This document shows, piece by piece, positions 60,414 through 64,000 of a stretch of DNA of 64,000 bases. Origin of the DNA: Microbacterium natoriense. GTDB taxonomy: Bacteria; Actinomycetota; Actinomycetes; Actinomycetales; Microbacteriaceae. Each line of letters begins with the position of its first letter. The stretch's first letter is position 1. The notes under the pieces are model-generated. The model worked only from the letters and a program-made list of their open reading frames with translations. It made no database searches and was not told the DNA's origin. The position numbers and the translations under genes are program-made. Location of the stretch: assembly GCF_030816295.1 (NCBI RefSeq), contig NZ_JAUSXV010000001.1:2604001-2668000 (forward strand), given 5' to 3'.

Positions 60414-60854
60414 GTGACTCCTGTCGATGATGCGCGGCTGCGTGAGCTGGTGCTGATGCGCAAGGTGCGCGACCGCATCGACCGCGACTATGCGAAGCCG
60501 CTCGACGTCGAGGCGCTCGCGCGGGGAGTGCACATGTCGGCGGGGCATCTCAGCCGCACGTTCCGAGACGCCTATGGCGAGTCTCCGTACTCGTACCTGA
60601 TGACCCGCCGCATCGAGCGCGCGATGGCGCTGCTGCGCAGAGGTGACATCAGCGTCACCGACGTGTGCTTCGAGGTGGGGTTCTCCTCGCTGGGCACCTT
60701 CAGCACGCGATTCAGCGAGCTGGTCGGCGTCTCACCGAGCGTCTACCGCGCGCGAGCCGCTGACGTCGACGGCATCCCGACGTTCCTGGCGAAGCAGGTC
60801 ATCAGACCGATCAGGAATCAAGAAGCGCCGCGCACCGACGCGCACCTAGCCTGA
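60414..60854 (+). CDS. AraC-family regulator, single DNA-binding domain
   Basis: The 146-aa protein is essentially one AraC/XylS domain (about 18-120) with both helix-turn-helix units (A-R-G-V-H-M-S-A-G-H-L-S-R-T-F and V-C-F-E-V-G-F-S-S-L-G-T-F). It lacks a ligand-sensing domain. GTG is the start. It probably controls the two genes that follow closely. Confidence 0.88.
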   Translation: MTPVDDARLRELVLMRKVRDRIDRDYAKPLDVEALARGVHMSAGHLSRTFRDAYGESPYSYLMTRRIERAMALLRRGDISVTDVCFEVGFSSLGTFSTRFSELVGVSPSVYRARAADVDGIPTFLAKQVIRPIRNQEAPRTDAHLA

Positions 60855-60859
60855 TCATC

Positions 60860-61270
60860 ATGAACATCACCATCAACGCCAGTTTCCTCCCGCACACGGA
60901 TGCCGACGCATCCGTCGCCTTCTACCGCGACGTGCTCGGGTTCGAGGTCCGCAAGGACGTCGGCTACGACCGGATGCGCTGGATCACCGTGGGCCCACAG
61001 GGGCAGCCCGACACCGCGATCGTCCTCACGCCGCCCGCCGTCGACCCGGGCATCAACGACGAGGAGCGCGCCACCGTGCTCGGTCTCATGGCGAAGGGCA
61101 GCTTCGGCGGCATCGTCCTCGCGACCGACGACGTGGACGCGGCCTTCGCGGCCATCGAATCCCGGGGCGCCGACATCGTGCAGGAGCCGATCGATCAGCC
61201 CTACGGCGTGCGTGACTGCGCGTTCCGCGATCCGGCTGGCAATATGGTGCGTCTGCAGCAGAGCGCCTGA
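60860..61270 (+). CDS. VOC-family (glyoxalase/bleomycin-resistance fold) protein
   Basis: The 136-aa protein has a two-module VOC fold with [11 protein letters not shown] and [13 protein letters not shown]. It starts 5 nt after the AraC stop. Such small VOC proteins act as metal-dependent enzymes or drug binders; the ligand is unknown. Confidence 0.87.
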   Translation: MNITINASFLPHTDADASVAFYRDVLGFEVRKDVGYDRMRWITVGPQGQPDTAIVLTPPAVDPGINDEERATVLGLMAKGSFGGIVLATDDVDAAFAAIESRGADIVQEPIDQPYGVRDCAFRDPAGNMVRLQQSA

Positions 61271-61292
61271 CACGAACAAGAAGAGGATGACG

Positions 61293-63647
61293 ATGACCGT
61301 CGAACACCCAGCAGACGCCCATGACATCATCCGGGTCCAGGGCGCGAGGGAGAACAATCTCAAAGAGGTCAGCGTCGACATCCCCAAGCGACGCCTGACG
61401 GTGTTCACGGGAGTGTCGGGGTCGGGCAAGAGCTCGCTCGTCTTCGACACGATCGCTGCCGAGTCGCGGCGGATGATCGACGAGACGTACAGCGCGTTCG
61501 TACAGGGTTTCATGCCATCGGTGCCGCGCCCCGACGTCGACGTACTCGAGGGGCTCACGACGGCGATCATCGTCGATCAGGAGCGGCTCGGAGCGAATCC
61601 GCGTTCGACGGTCGGCACTGTGACCGACGCGAACGCCATGTTGCGCATCCTCTTCTCAAAGCTCGGGCAGCCGTACATCGGGGGCCCCACCGCGTTCTCG
61701 TTCAACATCCCGACGCAGAAGGCGAGCGGCGTGATGACCGGTCCCGGCGGCGAGAAGAAGATCGTCAAGGACGCGATCTACCTCGGCGGCATGTGCCCCA
61801 GGTGCGAAGGCAGGGGAGCGGTCTCCGACCTCGACCTGGCTCAGATCGTCGACGAGTCGAAGTCGCTGAACGAGGGCGCGATCATGGTGCCGGGGTACAC
61901 GGCCGACGGCTGGATGGTGAAGGGCTTCTCGGAGTCGGGTTTCTATCCTGCTGACAAGCCGATCTCGTCGTTCTCCGACAAGCAGCGGCATCTCTTCCTC
62001 TACGGAGAAGTCACCAAGGTCAAGATCTCCGGTATCAACATGACGTACGAGGGTCTGATCCCCAAGATCACCAAGTCGATGCTCTCGAAGGATCTCGACG
62101 CGCTGCAGCCCCACATCCGAGCCTTCGTCGAGCGCGTCGCGACCTTCGCGACATGCCCGGAGTGCGACGGCACCCGGCTCACAGAGGGCGCGCGATCGTC
62201 GAAGATCGACGGGATCAGCATCGCGGACGCGTGCCGCATGCAGGTCACGGATCTCGCCGACTGGGTTCGCGGGCTCACACTCACCGGCGCCGGCCCCTTG
62301 CTCGAAGCGTTGAGCGCCAATCTCGACGCGTTCGTGACGCTGGGTCTCGGCTACCTGTCACTGGAACGCCCCTCGGGCACGCTGTCCGGAGGAGAGGCGC
62401 AGCGCATCAAGATGCTCCGCCATCTCGGTTCGTCGCTCACCGATGTGACCTACGTCTTCGACGAGCCGACGATCGGGCTGCATCCGCACGACATCCAGCG
62501 GATGAACTCCCTGCTTCTGCGTCTTCGAGACAAGGGGAACACCGTTCTGGTCGTCGAGCACAAGCCCGAGACCATCGTGATCGGCGATCACGTCGTCGAT
62601 CTGGGACCGGGCGCCGGGAGCGCCGGCGGCGAGATCTGCTTCGAGGGCACGGTCGAGGGACTCAAGGCGAGCGGGACGAAGACGGGAACGCACCTCGACG
62701 ACCGAGCCGCGTTGAAGGGTGCGGTTCGCACCGGCGACGGCGCGATCGAAGTCCGCGGCGCCGCGGTCAACAACCTGCAGAACGTCGACGTCGATATCCC
62801 GAAGGGCGTTCTCACCGTCGTGACCGGCGTCGCCGGCTCGGGTAAGAGCTCGCTGATCCACGGCTCGGTGTCGAAGCGCGACGGCGTCGTCGCGATCGAC
62901 CAGGGCGCCATCAAGGGATCGCGCCGCAGCAACCCGGCGACCTACACCGGGCTCCTCGAGCCGATCCGCAAGGCCTTCGCGAAGGCCAACGGCGTCAAGC
63001 CGGCGCTCTTCAGCGCGAATTCGGAGGGCGCATGCCCCACCTGCAAGGGCGCCGGGGTGATCATCACCGAACTCGGCTTCATGGACACGATCGAGACGCC
63101 GTGCGAGGACTGCGGCGGCAAGCGGTTCCAGGCGAGCGTGCTGGAGTACAAGCTCGCGGGCAAGGACATCACCGAAGTCCTCGATCTTCCGGTGGCCGAA
63201 GCGAGGTTGTTCTTCTCGGAGGGTGAGGCGAAGCTGCCCGCGGCCGCCGCGATCCTCGGCCGACTCGAGGATGTGGGGCTCGGCTACCTGTCGCTCGGTC
63301 AGCCGTTGTCGACCTTGTCGGGAGGCGAGCGGCAGCGCATCAAGCTGGCGATTCAGATGGGGGAGAAGGGCGACGTCTACGTCCTCGATGAGCCCACCAC
63401 CGGTCTGCACCTCGCCGATGTGCAGAACATCCTGGGCCTGCTGGACCGACTGGTCGAATCAGGGAAGACGGTGATCGTGATCGAGCACCATCAGGCCGTC
63501 ATGGCTCATGCGGACTGGCTGATCGACATCGGTCCCGGTGCGGGGCACGACGGAGGGCGCGTGGTCTTCGAGGGAACGCCCGCGGAACTCGTCGCGGCGA
63601 GGTCGACGGTGACGGGGGAGCACCTGGCGGAGTATGTCGGGGGCTGA
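61293..63647 (+). CDS. UvrA-like ABC ATPase (short UvrA2-type paralogue)
   Basis: The 784-aa protein has two ABC modules: Walker [10 protein letters not shown] and G-V-A-G-S-G-K-S-S, signatures L-S-G-G-E-A-Q-R and L-S-G-G-E-R-Q-R, and zinc modules C-P-R-C, C-P-E-C, C-P-T-C with C-E-D-C. True UvrA is about 950 aa; the missing ~150 residues correspond to the UvrB-binding insert, as in UvrA2/DrrC-type proteins tied to drug tolerance. AAGAGG lies 6 nt before ATG 61293; ATG 61287 is two codons earlier and too close to it. Confidence 0.9.
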   Translation: MTVEHPADAHDIIRVQGARENNLKEVSVDIPKRRLTVFTGVSGSGKSSLVFDTIAAESRRMIDETYSAFVQGFMPSVPRPDVDVLEGLTTAIIVDQERLGANPRSTVGTVTDANAMLRILFSKLGQPYIGGPTAFSFNIPTQKASGVMTGPGGEKKIVKDAIYLGGMCPRCEGRGAVSDLDLAQIVDESKSLNEGAIMVPGYTADGWMVKGFSESGFYPADKPISSFSDKQRHLFLYGEVTKVKISGINMTYEGLIPKITKSMLSKDLDALQPHIRAFVERVATFATCPECDGTRLTEGARSSKIDGISIADACRMQVTDLADWVRGLTLTGAGPLLEALSANLDAFVTLGLGYLSLERPSGTLSGGEAQRIKMLRHLGSSLTDVTYVFDEPTIGLHPHDIQRMNSLLLRLRDKGNTVLVVEHKPETIVIGDHVVDLGPGAGSAGGEICFEGTVEGLKASGTKTGTHLDDRAALKGAVRTGDGAIEVRGAAVNNLQNVDVDIPKGVLTVVTGVAGSGKSSLIHGSVSKRDGVVAIDQGAIKGSRRSNPATYTGLLEPIRKAFAKANGVKPALFSANSEGACPTCKGAGVIITELGFMDTIETPCEDCGGKRFQASVLEYKLAGKDITEVLDLPVAEARLFFSEGEAKLPAAAAILGRLEDVGLGYLSLGQPLSTLSGGERQRIKLAIQMGEKGDVYVLDEPTTGLHLADVQNILGLLDRLVESGKTVIVIEHHQAVMAHADWLIDIGPGAGHDGGRVVFEGTPAELVAARSTVTGEHLAEYVGG

Positions 63648-63657
63648 CCGGATCGTG

Positions 63658-63663
63658 TAGGGT
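63658..63663 (+). promoter_or_regulatory. -10 box (TAGGGT) of a probable leaderless transcript
   Basis: TAGGGT, seven bases, then ATG 63671. Confidence 0.4.
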
Positions 63664-63670
63664 CCGAGCC

Positions 63671-64000
63671 ATGAGAACTCGTGGGGGGATCTTGGTCATC
63701 GGTGCTGCCGCGCTGATCGGACTGTTGACCGGCTGTGCGTCGTCGACCGCGCCGACGTCGACGGCTTCGAGCGAACCGTCGCCGCTGCCGAGCGCCACGG
63801 CGGAGGCATCAGCCGCCGAGCTCGAGGCGCAGCAGCGCGCCGACATGTGGCTCGAGACGACTCCCGTGCCGCCCAGCGCCGTGCGGTCGGAGAAGAGCAC
63901 CAGCGACGAGTTCACCATGTCGTTCCAAGGATGGGTCTGCACCCCGACGCTGACAGCGACCGGCTACTGGAGCGTCGAGGGCATGTCGACGGTGGAAGCG
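63671..64000 (+). CDS. Lipoprotein, unknown function (3' end cut by window edge)
   Basis: The frame from ATG 63671 is open to the window end (110 codons). A signal peptide ends in the lipobox L-L-T-G-C22, followed by a Ser/Thr/Pro-rich linker and the start of a globular part (M-S-F-Q-G-W-V-C-T-P). No family is recognised from the part visible. Confidence 0.78.
   Translation, partial: MRTRGGILVIGAAALIGLLTGCASSTAPTSTASSEPSPLPSATAEASAAELEAQQRADMWLETTPVPPSAVRSEKSTSDEFTMSFQGWVCTPTLTATGYWSVEGMSTVEA

Noticed and set aside
1..64000. CRISPR arrays, insertion sequences, rRNA genes
   Set aside because: No regularly spaced direct repeats, transposase motifs or rRNA segments were seen on reading through the window.

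Overview
The window looks like chromosomal DNA of a high-GC Gram-positive actinobacterium, most probably Microbacteriaceae (Microbacterium-like; this is inference, no rRNA is present). Evidence: strong G/C third-position bias, RbpA, a PafB-PafC-TatA-TatC-HelY block, an accD1/accA1-bkd cluster arranged as in mycobacteria, and dense operons joined by 4-nt ATGA/GTGA stop-start overlaps. Several genes appear to be leaderless, with a TAnnnT box 6-7 nt before the start codon.

Layout. 1-2157: partial dps (minus), gamma-carbonic-anhydrase-like protein, tRNA-Met, a 480-nt stretch with a perfect 32-bp palindrome, one hypothetical gene. 2167-4205: NarL-type two-component system on the minus strand. 4432-20315: a ~16-kb co-directional cluster that starts pstC-pstA-pstS, continues with two more secreted binding-protein-like genes, a WxL-like protein, a DUF916 (WxL-interacting) membrane protein, a LADTG-tailed protein and a sortase-fold protein that lacks the catalytic residues, and closes with pstB, a 62-aa membrane protein and a PASTA Ser/Thr kinase. 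This is the most unusual part of the window: a phosphate-type ABC transporter apparently fused in one operon to a cell-wall surface complex and a kinase.

20592-22754: frameshifted 3'-5' exonuclease, alpha/beta hydrolase, Lrp regulator. 22907-33148: branched-chain amino acid / leucine catabolism (bkdABC, TetR regulator with two operators, accD1, accA1, acyl-CoA dehydrogenase, MaoC, CitE-like lyase). 33149-40714: erythromycin-esterase-family protein, histidine phosphatase, sirtuin, TrmH-type methyltransferase, SGNH hydrolase, DEAD/DEAH helicase, ferritin-like/VIT transporter. 40797-43018: RsbQ-like hydrolase translationally coupled to a PAS-GAF-GGDEF diguanylate cyclase. 43057-46301: strong terminator, tRNA-Leu, M20 peptidase, UppP, PAC2 protein.

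46392-56453: HAD hydrolase, TrmI, FKBP-like lipoprotein, pafB, pafC, tatA, tatC, helY, lnt, rbpA; this is the neighbourhood that carries the Pup-proteasome genes in other actinobacteria, but those genes are absent between trmI and pafB here. 56559-64000: glycerophosphodiester phosphodiesterase, SPFH and NfeD proteins, a frameshifted short-chain dehydrogenase, an HdeD-like membrane protein, an AraC-VOC-UvrA-like trio, and the start of a lipoprotein gene.

Two genes (exonuclease and dehydrogenase) each carry an apparent single-base insertion; sequencing error and real pseudogenes cannot be told apart from this sequence alone.
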